From positions 2,666,001-2,730,000 of the forward strand of contig CP036434.1 of NCBI GenBank assembly GCA_007751475.1: DNA of 64,000 bases. The letters run 5' to 3'. Made by a program: the position numbers and the translations under genes. The notes beneath the pieces are model-generated. The model saw nothing but the letters and a program-made list of their open reading frames with translations. It did not search any database and was not told the DNA's origin. The DNA is from Saltatorellus ferox (GTDB taxonomy: Bacteria; Planctomycetota; UBA1135; GCA-002686595). Of the stretch, positions 34,076 through 42,874 are shown piece after piece (position 1 is the first letter of the stretch; the number at the start of each line of letters is the position of its first letter).

Positions 34076-37000
34076 TGAAGGCTTCCTTCCAGACCCCTCG
34101 GCGCCGTGACGCCGAGCAGGGCTTCGTGCTCCTCGTCGTCCTGTTCGTGCTGCTCGCGCTGTTCGCGCTCACCGCGCCGTTCCTGGCGACGGCGAGGAAC
34201 GCCGACGCCGCGAGCCACTTCGACAAGGACGGCGCCCAGCTGCGCCTCGCCCTCGACGGCGCCTCGCGCCACGCGCGCTACTCGCTGGAGGGGACGCACC
34301 CGGCCCTGGACCTCACGCCCTACTTCGACAGCGAGGACGAGCTGGAGGTCAAGATCGACTTCCCCGAGGGCACGAAGGGCGTGAACGACGTGAACGGCGT
34401 GGCCTGGGACGTCGAGGCCGACGACCTCGCGGGTCGTATCGATCTGAACAGCGCACCGCCCCAGGTCATCGCCAACCTGCTCGGGGCGGTGGCACGGCTC
34501 TCGGAGCCTTCGGCCGGCGGCGACGCCACGCTGAAAGTCTCGAACGCCGCGATCTTCAGCCCCGAAGAGGTGGTCGTGATCGAGGGCGAACTCATCAAGC
34601 TGGGCGAGGCGGACGAGAAGCTGAACCGCAGCGGCGCGCTGAAGGTCGGGCAGCGCGGCGTCGGCGCGGTCCAGAACAAGGACGGCCAGTGGGAAACCAC
34701 GGGGCCGCTGCCTCCCAAGACCCACGGCGTGGGGGCGTACGTCTTCGACCAGCGCGCGCTCGCGCCCGTGACCTGGCGGACGCTGACGGTCGATGGGCGG
34801 CCCGCGATGCTGGATTCGGTCGAGGAGATCCGAGCCTCCGAGGACTTCTCGATGTCCGGCGGCTTCACCGATCCGGACCTGCGCGTGCTCCGTCGCACGA
34901 CGACGCCGTTCGGCAACATCGCGGCTGGCCCGGAGTGGCAGAGACCGACCCGCCTGACCGCACCGCTCGAGGGGGGGACGACCTTCGCGCTTCGCGTCAC
35001 CCAGGGGCGCTGGCTCGTCCCCGGCGCGACGGTCCGGATCCAGAACGGGATCTCCTCGGAGCTCCGCGTCGTGATGGCCCGCGGAGACGATGGCACCGTG
35101 ATTCTCGATCGCGCGGTGGACTTCGACTACGAGGCGTTCGTGACCGAGATCTCGGTGCTCGCGAAGCGTCCCGTGAACGTGAACACGGCGTCTCCCGAGG
35201 TGCTCACCGCGCTTTTCGCGAACCTCAAGCTCACGCAGGAGAACCACCGCATCACCGAAGCGGAGGCCGCTGCGCTCGCTGCGATGGTGGTGGAGTCCAG
35301 GCCGCTGGTTTCGTTCGAGGACTTCGTCAAGCGTATCGTGCTGCCTGCGGGCGGAATCGACGTCCTGCCGAAGGATGCTCCGAGGCTTCCGAGCGCGCTG
35401 GAGAGCGGGGATCGCGTCCTCGACGACGCTCGGGACGCGGTGGCGCTGCTCTACAACTCTTTGAACGCGAACGACGCGCGCCTGGAGTTCGCGACGATGC
35501 CGATCTCGTTCACGTCGCGCAACGTGTTCGAGCTGGAGCTGCGCGCGAACATCAGCGCGAAGAGCGGCGTCCAGCGGGCCGCCGGGGTCCGCGAGCGCAT
35601 CGAGCTTCTGGTTCCCCAGAAGGGTGAGCTTCTCCAGGTCTTTGCACGCCAGGAGGACTTCGACGATCAGCTTCGCTTGACGCGGGCTGCTCCCTACTGG
35701 CTCACGGGTCCGAACCCGACGGGTCGCTACGACTCGGGCGTCTATCCTCCCTCGCGGGGGATCCCCTACATGGGGACGCTGCAGGGCTCCAGCTACGTGC
35801 CGGGGATTAACGAGCCGGTCCTGGACAGCAACGAGAATCTCATCCAGGCCCAGCGCGTGTTCGCCTCGCTCAACGAGGAGTCGTACGTTCAGCTCGATCC
35901 GATCCGCCTGCTGGTGAACGGTCGAACGAACGGCCGGGTCCTGCACTTCGATCTGGAGAGCCGTTCGCTGGAAGGGCGCTTCCTTCCCGACGAGCCCATC
36001 CTGCGCGATCCGACCGATGGGATGGTGCGCTGGGTGGCCGACCAGCGCTCCGCCGTGGTCCAGCCTCTGTCGCTTTCCATGTGGATCAAGCCCCAGGGGG
36101 GCGCGGTCGGCACGCTCATGTCCATGGGCAGCCGCGGGCCCGATTCGGATCGCATCGTGCTCGGCATGGACGGGACGAACCTCGTGCTCCAGGTCTACGA
36201 CGGCATGGGGGACCACCGGGACACGGCGTTCCGTGAGGTGGCCGAGGTCAAGATGCCGCTCGGCGGCGCGCAGGGCGCGGCGGGGATCCCGACCGATATC
36301 TGGAGTCACGTCGATATCGACGTGCGCGGTAATCGGCCGGACCAGATGTCGATGATCGTCAACGGGAACGCGAACGGCGTTCAGGTCCAGGGGATGACGC
36401 GACTCGTAGGAGGGCTCGGGTCCGGCACGAGCACGATCCAGGTGGAGTCCACGGACGGCTTTCCGGCGCGCTGCACGCTCCGCATCGGGACGGAGATCAT
36501 CGAAGCGACGGTCGCCGGGCCGAACGCGTTCCTGGTGCAGCACAACACTTCGGGCGCCGAAGCCGGCTACGGCGGGCGACTCGCGCGGATTCCCTTCGAC
36601 GTGGAGGGGTCTCCCACCGCCGTGCCCAGCGCGACGGCCGCGGCGACGATCAGCGGCTCCTACGATCCGGGCACACCGGTGATGCACTATGGCTACAGCC
36701 TGCCGATCACCAAGGACATCCCACCCGGAGGCGGCCAGCTCGGCGGAGCCCTCGGGCCCTTCCGTCTCGGTCGCGTCGAGGCAGCGTCGAACGACAACAC
36801 GCTCCAGCCGATCTTCATTGCGGCCGGGCTCGGAACGCTTCAGCTAGGTCGAGGCTGGGTCGAGGACCAGATCGGTACGCTTCCATTGAGCCTGGGTGAT
36901 GCACCCACGCAGGATCCTACCGGCACGCTGGTCATGCAGGGGTTCAGCTCCACGGGCGGCTATGCGGCGCTCTTCGGGCGAAGCGGCGTCACCGTCGATG

Positions 37001-39291
37001 GCAACCCGACCCTGATCTCTCCCTCCGGTGCGCCTATCCATGGCGTCGAGGTCATTCAGTATTCAGGCATCGCAGGCAATGCGCTGCAGGTGGTTCGGCG
37101 CGGGGTACAGCTCCAGCGTTTCGCCAATCTCCAGGGCTCCGCGATCATCGGTGGCGCTCGACAGTGGGTGTTCGAATGGAACCCGGGCTTCGTCGATGCG
37201 AGCGGCAACCTGCTCCAGAATCGCCTGGACTGGCAGACGTTCTGCATGCCGATCTCGGTGGCCGTCCCCGGTGCCAGTTCGTTCTCCTTCGTCGAGCCGG
37301 TTCCGCCAAGGTCCGAGTTCGCTCAGATCACTCGACTCGATGATCCCGAGCAGACGGAGTGGATCCGCTACGACGAGATCGACACATCCGCGGGCCAGCT
37401 CGTTCGAAGCGATCCCGTGGCGCTCACGAACGTTTACAACCTCCTCTACTACAGCGCGAACGAGAACATCGTGACTCCGGGTGGCGGCGGCGGCGGCGGT
37501 GGCTCTGGCGGGTTGCCAGGCGGGTCGTCCGGTGGCGGATCGGGAGGCGCCCCGGGAGGCGTCTCTGGCGGCGGTCCACCGAGCGGGGCAGGGCGCATGG
37601 CGGCGTCTGCCGCGGTGGGGGCCAGTGTTCCGGTCGCGGCTCCGGCTGCGACCCTGGCAGCGGGCGCGGATTGGGATCCCATTCGCGGGACCGACCCGAA
37701 CAACCTCTATCCGCTCTCGCGAGCCGTCGCTTCGGTCTTTCACTTCCGCGGGGTGCTGGGCACCAGCAACGGTGATCATCCAGCGGGGGCCACGGTCCTT
37801 CCGGTCGTGCCGATTCGCATCGCCGGAGGAGACTTCGAGCAGGGGCGACCCGGCGCGAAGGATCCGGTGTTCATCGTGAACGGGGACCTCGGCGCCCTCG
37901 GCTTCCCGGTCACCATGCATCGGGCCCACTACCCGGCGGAGAACCGACAGCTGTACTCGTGGTCCACGAGTCCGGGTATCGGCCTCACCAGCGCCGTGGG
38001 CGCCGACCAGGCCGTTCCGGTACTCGAGAACGAGTACGACTTCCGGAACGTGGTCTACGTCGCGTTCGAATCGATCATCAACCTGCCGACGTCACCCGGC
38101 AGCAACGGAAGCGGGCCTCCGAACGTGACCGATCCGAGGTTCCTGGGGCGCATCGTGAAGTTCCCGAGCGGCGAACTCCCGCGCGTCGGAGGCCAGGTCT
38201 CGATCGGCGTGGGAGCGAGCGGCGCGGTCGACTTCGGCCCCTCGACGGCGCAGGTCGACGAGGTCGTCTTCGGGAACAGCACCGTCTTCGCCGGCGCAGG
38301 CGGCACGGCCCCCCTGGCCCACGCGGCGGGCGGCGCCCTGATTCTTTCGGGACCCGTCGGAGCCAGTGATCTCGTTCTTCCAGTCCTCTCGAATTCGGTT
38401 CGACTGGCCGATCGGACGCTCACGGTCCCGGGCACAGCGGTGGGGATGCTCCCCGCGGATGGAGGGATCGTCCGGATCGGCGAGGAGCTGATCGCGTACC
38501 AGCAGATCCAGGGCGCGATCGCCGTCGCGGTCAATGGGCGCGGCTTGATGGGAACGTTGCCCCAGGCGCACGCGGCGGGCGAGGCCGTGCACTGGCTGGA
38601 GGGCTGGGAAGTCACGACGCTGGTGGCCGCCATCGGACCGGACGACGCCGCGCTCCCCGTCAGCTCGATCCAGGATTTCGGGACGAACGGAACCGTGCTC
38701 ATCGACGATGAGCTGATCCACTACACGCGGGTCTTCGGTGGAGCGCTGGTCATGCCGCGGTCCTCCGGCGAGCCAGGCGCGATGGATGAACTCGGCCCCG
38801 GTGTGTTCCGCGGCCGCTTCGGCACGACGCCCGCGAGCCACAGCTCGGGCGCGGCGATCATCTCGTTCCCCGCGCGCTACTGGGACCGGTACGCCCCGCG
38901 CTACGACGGGCCGGACCTCGCGTTCTTCGGGCTCAGCGTGAACCAGCCCGGTGCCTTCTGGAACGGCGTGATCTGGGATGCCCAGGAAGGACAGACCGGC
39001 GGCGCCGAGATCGTCGTGCTCCAGCGCACGGATCCGAACGTTCCCTGGGACGCGGATCCCGAGGACACGGAGGGGCTCACGCTGATGGAGCAGGGCGACC
39101 TGGAAGGCGGGCTGATCCCGATCGGCGGCCAGTCTGACCGGGCCGAGTGGCGCGTCTTTGCGCGCTACGCCGCCGGTGCCTTCGATCCAGCCTTCGGCGC
39201 GAGTCACGGCTGGAAGGACACGCCGCGCTTCATTCAGCTGGGCGTGACCTACTCCGCTCCGCCGCGCGTCTACCGGAGCATCGACCGATGA
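34075..39291 (+). CDS. gspK: Giant GspK-like minor pseudopilin with LamG-like domain and Gly-rich linker (1738 aa)
   Basis: The N-terminus is GspK-like: EQGFVLLVVLFVLLALFALT, with no Glu at +5 as is usual for GspK, then ATARNADAASHFDKDGAQLR. Helix-hairpin-helix-like T2SSK motifs occur at about residue 120 (GRIDLNSAPPQVIANLL) and 365 (PVNVNTASPEVLTALF). Residues about 660-905 contain a LamG-like region (LSLSMWIKPQGGAVGTLMSM, ending GPFRLGRVEAAS). A poly-Gly/Ser linker is at about 1137-1175. Beyond it, repeated beta units recur (VRIGEELIAYQQI, VLIDDELIHYTRV, each after a DFG- or GG-type turn). Usual GspK is about 320 residues. As GspK caps the GspI-J-K tip, this protein would build a large tip structure. 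Confidence 0.85.
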   Translation: MKASFQTPRRRDAEQGFVLLVVLFVLLALFALTAPFLATARNADAASHFDKDGAQLRLALDGASRHARYSLEGTHPALDLTPYFDSEDELEVKIDFPEGTKGVNDVNGVAWDVEADDLAGRIDLNSAPPQVIANLLGAVARLSEPSAGGDATLKVSNAAIFSPEEVVVIEGELIKLGEADEKLNRSGALKVGQRGVGAVQNKDGQWETTGPLPPKTHGVGAYVFDQRALAPVTWRTLTVDGRPAMLDSVEEIRASEDFSMSGGFTDPDLRVLRRTTTPFGNIAAGPEWQRPTRLTAPLEGGTTFALRVTQGRWLVPGATVRIQNGISSELRVVMARGDDGTVILDRAVDFDYEAFVTEISVLAKRPVNVNTASPEVLTALFANLKLTQENHRITEAEAAALAAMVVESRPLVSFEDFVKRIVLPAGGIDVLPKDAPRLPSALESGDRVLDDARDAVALLYNSLNANDARLEFATMPISFTSRNVFELELRANISAKSGVQRAAGVRERIELLVPQKGELLQVFARQEDFDDQLRLTRAAPYWLTGPNPTGRYDSGVYPPSRGIPYMGTLQGSSYVPGINEPVLDSNENLIQAQRVFASLNEESYVQLDPIRLLVNGRTNGRVLHFDLESRSLEGRFLPDEPILRDPTDGMVRWVADQRSAVVQPLSLSMWIKPQGGAVGTLMSMGSRGPDSDRIVLGMDGTNLVLQVYDGMGDHRDTAFREVAEVKMPLGGAQGAAGIPTDIWSHVDIDVRGNRPDQMSMIVNGNANGVQVQGMTRLVGGLGSGTSTIQVESTDGFPARCTLRIGTEIIEATVAGPNAFLVQHNTSGAEAGYGGRLARIPFDVEGSPTAVPSATAAATISGSYDPGTPVMHYGYSLPITKDIPPGGGQLGGALGPFRLGRVEAASNDNTLQPIFIAAGLGTLQLGRGWVEDQIGTLPLSLGDAPTQDPTGTLVMQGFSSTGGYAALFGRSGVTVDGNPTLISPSGAPIHGVEVIQYSGIAGNALQVVRRGVQLQRFANLQGSAIIGGARQWVFEWNPGFVDASGNLLQNRLDWQTFCMPISVAVPGASSFSFVEPVPPRSEFAQITRLDDPEQTEWIRYDEIDTSAGQLVRSDPVALTNVYNLLYYSANENIVTPGGGGGGGGSGGLPGGSSGGGSGGAPGGVSGGGPPSGAGRMAASAAVGASVPVAAPAATLAAGADWDPIRGTDPNNLYPLSRAVASVFHFRGVLGTSNGDHPAGATVLPVVPIRIAGGDFEQGRPGAKDPVFIVNGDLGALGFPVTMHRAHYPAENRQLYSWSTSPGIGLTSAVGADQAVPVLENEYDFRNVVYVAFESIINLPTSPGSNGSGPPNVTDPRFLGRIVKFPSGELPRVGGQVSIGVGASGAVDFGPSTAQVDEVVFGNSTVFAGAGGTAPLAHAAGGALILSGPVGASDLVLPVLSNSVRLADRTLTVPGTAVGMLPADGGIVRIGEELIAYQQIQGAIAVAVNGRGLMGTLPQAHAAGEAVHWLEGWEVTTLVAAIGPDDAALPVSSIQDFGTNGTVLIDDELIHYTRVFGGALVMPRSSGEPGAMDELGPGVFRGRFGTTPASHSSGAAIISFPARYWDRYAPRYDGPDLAFFGLSVNQPGAFWNGVIWDAQEGQTGGAEIVVLQRTDPNVPWDADPEDTEGLTLMEQGDLEGGLIPIGGQSDRAEWRVFARYAAGAFDPAFGASHGWKDTPRFIQLGVTYSAPPRVYRSIDR

Positions 39292-40616
39292 GAACCCCAC
39301 GCCAGGTCAAGGACCGCCGCGCTCGCTCGCAGGCGGGCATGACCCTCGCCGAGCTGATCCTCGCGACGGGCCTCGCGGCGATCGTGATGGCTTCCATGAT
39401 CTCGATCGTCGACAGCGCGCTCACCCTTTGGACGAAGGGCGAGACGTCCCGCCAGGGTCGCGAGGCCAGCGCGGCGATCGCCTCGATGATGGCCCACGAC
39501 CTCCGGCAGCTCCATGGGAGCGCGGAGGGCGACGTGCTGATCGACTGGGAGGTCTTCGACGTGGACCGCGATGGACAGGTCGAGCGCCTCTGGCCGCGCA
39601 TGCGCTTCATCCGTGATGCTTCGGCGCGCGAGGCCGCCTGGATCGGCCGCAGGGCGCTGGCGGAAGCCGCGCGCATCGAGCGTGATCGGAAGCGACTGGA
39701 GGCTGGCGACGACGCCGAGGTGCTCGCCGAGCAGCTTTCGGAGGAAGAGATCCTGAACGCCGCCGGCGTGTCGCGCCAGGACATGGCGCTGGGGCAAGGA
39801 GCTGCCGTGGACACGAGCGCGTCAGAGCTTCTCGAGATCCTCTACGCCGTCGTCCCCGAGGGCGATACCGGATGGAAGAAGTACTCGGGGAGGCTGGTCC
39901 GGGCGGAGCGCGTTCATCGCGCCGGGTCGCCGCCGGTTCTGCTGCGGGCGGACGCCTTCGACAGCCGCGGGCTGCCGGATCCTACCCTCGCGAAAGAGGT
40001 CGCCACGGGTGTGCTCTGGATGCGCCCCCTGATGGCGACCCAGACGACGCGCATCGTGCCGCCCGCCACGAACGAGGAGCGGCCCGCGTGGACGACCGGC
40101 GCGAAGTCGCTGCTCGACGCGGCGACGTCCTGGGACGCGTGGGGCCGGGGTCGGCCTTCGCTGGAGGTCACGGACTGGAACGAACCCGCCCCCGGCATGC
40201 CGAAGCCCGGGATCAAGCCGCTCCTGCCGCGCAGGATTCGGCTGGAGCTGGAGATGCAGCGGCCGAGCGACGCGAAGCGCGCGCCGGAGCTGCTCGATGT
40301 CCTCGACGAAGCCGCCACGAGCTTCGACGTCACCGCCGGTCGCAGGCTGGCCGAAGCCGTGGGCCGCGACGTCATGGTCGGCGGCGAATGGATGAAGATC
40401 ACCTCCATCCAGGGGGACTCCGTGACCGTCCGGCGCGGCACGCGCTCCACCAAAGCGCGGGTTCACGCTTCCGGCGAGAAGGTGATGCTGGGATACCCCG
40501 TGATCCTCGACCTGCCGATCGTCATGTACGAGGACGACTGGCGGGTGGGTCAGAGCTCCGTCGACAAGCGGGACGCGAAGAAAGCGGGCGATGCGAAGAC
40601 GGAGGGATCCCGATGA
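39288..40616 (+). CDS. gspJ: GspJ-like minor pseudopilin (442 aa)
   Basis: Prepilin signal AGMTLAELILATGLAAIVMA with cleavage after Gly and Glu at +5; MT replaces the usual FT. Then SIVDSALTLWTKGETSRQGR and ASMMAHDLRQL, which matches the GspJ pattern of a helix leading into the globular part. The family is usually about 200 residues; here the globular part is doubled, with a charged helical insertion near 120-160 (RALAEAARIERDRKRLEAGD). Four-base overlap (ATGA) with both the giant gene upstream and the GspI gene downstream. In T2SS the I-J-K trimer initiates pseudopilus assembly. Confidence 0.85.
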   Translation: MRTPRQVKDRRARSQAGMTLAELILATGLAAIVMASMISIVDSALTLWTKGETSRQGREASAAIASMMAHDLRQLHGSAEGDVLIDWEVFDVDRDGQVERLWPRMRFIRDASAREAAWIGRRALAEAARIERDRKRLEAGDDAEVLAEQLSEEEILNAAGVSRQDMALGQGAAVDTSASELLEILYAVVPEGDTGWKKYSGRLVRAERVHRAGSPPVLLRADAFDSRGLPDPTLAKEVATGVLWMRPLMATQTTRIVPPATNEERPAWTTGAKSLLDAATSWDAWGRGRPSLEVTDWNEPAPGMPKPGIKPLLPRRIRLELEMQRPSDAKRAPELLDVLDEAATSFDVTAGRRLAEAVGRDVMVGGEWMKITSIQGDSVTVRRGTRSTKARVHASGEKVMLGYPVILDLPIVMYEDDWRVGQSSVDKRDAKKAGDAKTEGSR

Positions 40617-41137
40617 GGCGGTCGAAGGAACGAAGGAGGCGTCCACGTCGGGACGGCACCCGCCATCGCCAGGCCGCCGCAGGCTTCACCCTCATCGAGG
40701 TCCTGCTCGCGGCGGGGCTGCTCGTCGCCGGCATGTCGATGATCCTCGGGGTCTTCAACTTTGGCTCGGCGATGTCTCGAACGGCGGAGCTGCGCTCGCT
40801 GGCGTCAGGGACCGTCGAGGCCGTGATGCACGATCTGGAGGACTCGCTCTTCCTGGTGAACGACGACGGGACCATCGGCGAACCGCGCGCCATCGTGGAT
40901 CGACCGGTTCCCGGGCGGAACGGCGTGGTTTATACGGTCACGGCGACCGGGAACCCCAAGAGCTTCGACCCGGAAGAGGTCGGGCTCGGGGCCGGGCTTC
41001 CGCGGGAGTACATCGTCGAGGTCACGGTGAAGTGGCAGGCGAGCGGCGTGAAGAAGAACGAAACCTGGACGACGATCATGCTGCGGGAGCAGCCCTTCGG
41101 GGCCCGCATGCGCCGGCTCGTGGGATCCGGGAGCTGA
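40613..41137 (+). CDS. gspI: GspI-like minor pseudopilin (174 aa)
   Basis: A basic leader (MRRSKERRRRPRRDGTRHRQ) precedes the prepilin site AAGFTLIEVLLAAGLLVAGM, with Phe at +1 and Glu at +5. The rest is a small globular domain (EYIVEVTVKWQASGVKKNET ends with the strand WTTIMLREQP), and the length is near the family norm. The leader is unusually Arg-rich. The order here is G-H-K-J-I instead of the common G-H-I-J-K. It ends five bases before a 25-codon small ORF. Confidence 0.85.
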   Translation: MRRSKERRRRPRRDGTRHRQAAAGFTLIEVLLAAGLLVAGMSMILGVFNFGSAMSRTAELRSLASGTVEAVMHDLEDSLFLVNDDGTIGEPRAIVDRPVPGRNGVVYTVTATGNPKSFDPEEVGLGAGLPREYIVEVTVKWQASGVKKNETWTTIMLREQPFGARMRRLVGSGS

Positions 41138-41141
41138 CGCG

Positions 41142-41219
41142 ATGAGTGTGGAAGTACAACGCGGCCCGGGTGCACCCGGACCTGGCCCCATGGAAGAGCA
41201 GAACTGGACAAGACGATGA
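41142..41219 (+). CDS. Possible 25-aa small ORF bridging two operon genes
   Basis: ATG five bases after the GspI stop; its TGA overlaps the next gene's ATG (ATGA), the same arrangement as between real genes of this operon. The peptide starts MSVEVQRGPGAPGPGPMEEQ. No homologue is recognised. Confidence 0.25.
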   Translation: MSVEVQRGPGAPGPGPMEEQNWTRR

Positions 41220-42874
41220 AGAACCATCACCACCACCATCCCCTTCTTCGCTGGACGGAGAGCGTCCGTCGACAGGGTCGAGCCGTGCTCGGCATGGCGC
41301 TCGCGGCGCTCGTGCTCTTCCCCTTCGGCCTGACGGCCCTGGGTGTCGCGTCGCCGGGGTCCGCCCTGGCGCTGCAGGAAGGCGGCGGCCTCCCCAACCC
41401 GTTCACGAACACGAACGCCTTCACGCCGCCGGCGCCGCCCGCGCCGGACGACGTGATCATGCTCCAGCTGCGTGACGGCACCATCCGGTGGGGCGCGATC
41501 GAGAGCCACGGGCCGAACTCGATCGAGATCAAGCGTCTCGACACGAGCGGCAAGGCCATCGTTCCCTGGTCGATGCTCGATCCACGCCAGGCGGAGGACC
41601 TGCGGAAGCAGTACGGCTACGTCGAGGTCGAGGTCAACGAGGCCTACGTTCTCGGCGATCGCCTCGTCCTGGAGGGCGGCGGGACGGTCGACGGCGTGAT
41701 CGTCTCCCGCGAAGGCAAGTCGTTCCTCGTCAAGACGGAGGGGACGCTTCAGATGGTGCCGAAGTCGCGGGTTCGTGGGATCGAGTCGGGGCTCCAGCTC
41801 GCGGCCCTCGACGTGTATTCGCGCGAAGAACTCTACGGCCTTTACCTGGCGGAGTCGGATCCTGAATCGGCGGAGTCGATGCTTCAACTCGCCCGCAAGT
41901 GCGAGAGCATCCTCGACTTCGTGCACGCGGCCGAGCACTACAAGTCTGCGCTCGAACTCGGGCTGGAGACGGACCGTGCCGCCGTCGAGGGCATGCTGGC
42001 GCGCGCGGAGGTCAAGGCCGCGAACCAGGAGCAGGTCGAGTACCTGCGCAGCGTCGACCAGCTACGCAAGCGCGGTCAGTTCGACAAGGCGGTGGAGAAG
42101 ATCGACGCGTTCGAGACGGTCTTCAAGGGGAGCGCGCTGATCGAGGACGCCCGCAAGCAGAGGGGCAAGCTGCTCCTGGCGCGGGACGAGGCGGCCAAGG
42201 AGCTGGTGCAGCGGCGCTGGCCCTACTGGGCCAAGATCCTCACGCGCCAGAAGTCGGTCGAGGACAGCTTCGAGGCAGCGCGCGGTTGGGCTTCGGAAAC
42301 GGCGAGCAGCGAGATCCAATCGCTCGTGCACTCGGATGTCCAGGCCAAGATCACCCAGGCGGTCACGCTCGAAGAGATTCGCAAGCTCTGGGAGGAGCGC
42401 AGGCGGCTGCGCTACTCACCCGCGAGTTACCGCGAGGATGGGACCTGGCTGCTCGGGATCGAGGCGGCCCAGAAGGGCATCGACGACGAGGGGCAGGTCG
42501 AACGGAAGGGCCCGGTGTCCGAAGTCGACGCCCAGCGCGTCGCGATCGAAGAGCGCATCAAGCGCTACATGGACAACCAGCGCCTCGCGCGACGGTCCGC
42601 CAGCGGCGGCCAGGAACAGGACGAGTACCAGGTCTTCTGGCAGACGTACTCCCAGGGTGCGCGTGCGGGCTGGCTTTTGGCCTACTACGTGGAGAACGGC
42701 GGTGACTTCGAGATTCGACCGAGGCCCGATCTGCGCGCCTGCAAGACCTGCGGTGGCAAGGGCGCGGTTGAGCTGCTCGTGACAGGCACCGTCCGCGGTG
42801 ACCAGACCGATGGCGTCGCGACCTGCCCCCTTTGCCGGGGTGTCCAGTACTCCAGGCGGATCTACTACCGATGA
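41216..42874 (+). CDS. Exported TPR-like protein with C-terminal zinc-ribbon-type motif (552 aa)
   Basis: Long signal sequence with a natural five-His run near the start (MKNHHHHHPLLRW), a hydrophobic core LGMALAALVLFPFGLTALGV and a likely cleavage site before QEGGG. Residues about 75-190 are beta-rich (IMLQLRDGTIRWGAIESHGP, GTVDGVIVSREGKSFLVKTE, reminiscent of SH3-like repeats). Residues 190-420 are helical and TPR-like (LDFVHAAEHYKSALELGL, VDQLRKRGQFDKAVEKIDAF). The C-terminus has two CxxC pairs, LRACKTCGGKGAVEL and TCPLCRGVQYS, resembling half of the DnaJ zinc-finger repeat. Its stop overlaps the lipoprotein start (ATGA). It is probably a periplasmic scaffold that needs a metal; function unknown. 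Confidence 0.75.
   Translation: MKNHHHHHPLLRWTESVRRQGRAVLGMALAALVLFPFGLTALGVASPGSALALQEGGGLPNPFTNTNAFTPPAPPAPDDVIMLQLRDGTIRWGAIESHGPNSIEIKRLDTSGKAIVPWSMLDPRQAEDLRKQYGYVEVEVNEAYVLGDRLVLEGGGTVDGVIVSREGKSFLVKTEGTLQMVPKSRVRGIESGLQLAALDVYSREELYGLYLAESDPESAESMLQLARKCESILDFVHAAEHYKSALELGLETDRAAVEGMLARAEVKAANQEQVEYLRSVDQLRKRGQFDKAVEKIDAFETVFKGSALIEDARKQRGKLLLARDEAAKELVQRRWPYWAKILTRQKSVEDSFEAARGWASETASSEIQSLVHSDVQAKITQAVTLEEIRKLWEERRRLRYSPASYREDGTWLLGIEAAQKGIDDEGQVERKGPVSEVDAQRVAIEERIKRYMDNQRLARRSASGGQEQDEYQVFWQTYSQGARAGWLLAYYVENGGDFEIRPRPDLRACKTCGGKGAVELLVTGTVRGDQTDGVATCPLCRGVQYSRRIYYR

Noticed and set aside
33841..36687. A 948-codon minus-strand frame opposite the giant GspK gene
   Set aside because: His/Arg-rich antisense shadow; the plus strand has the GspK motifs and coupled neighbours.
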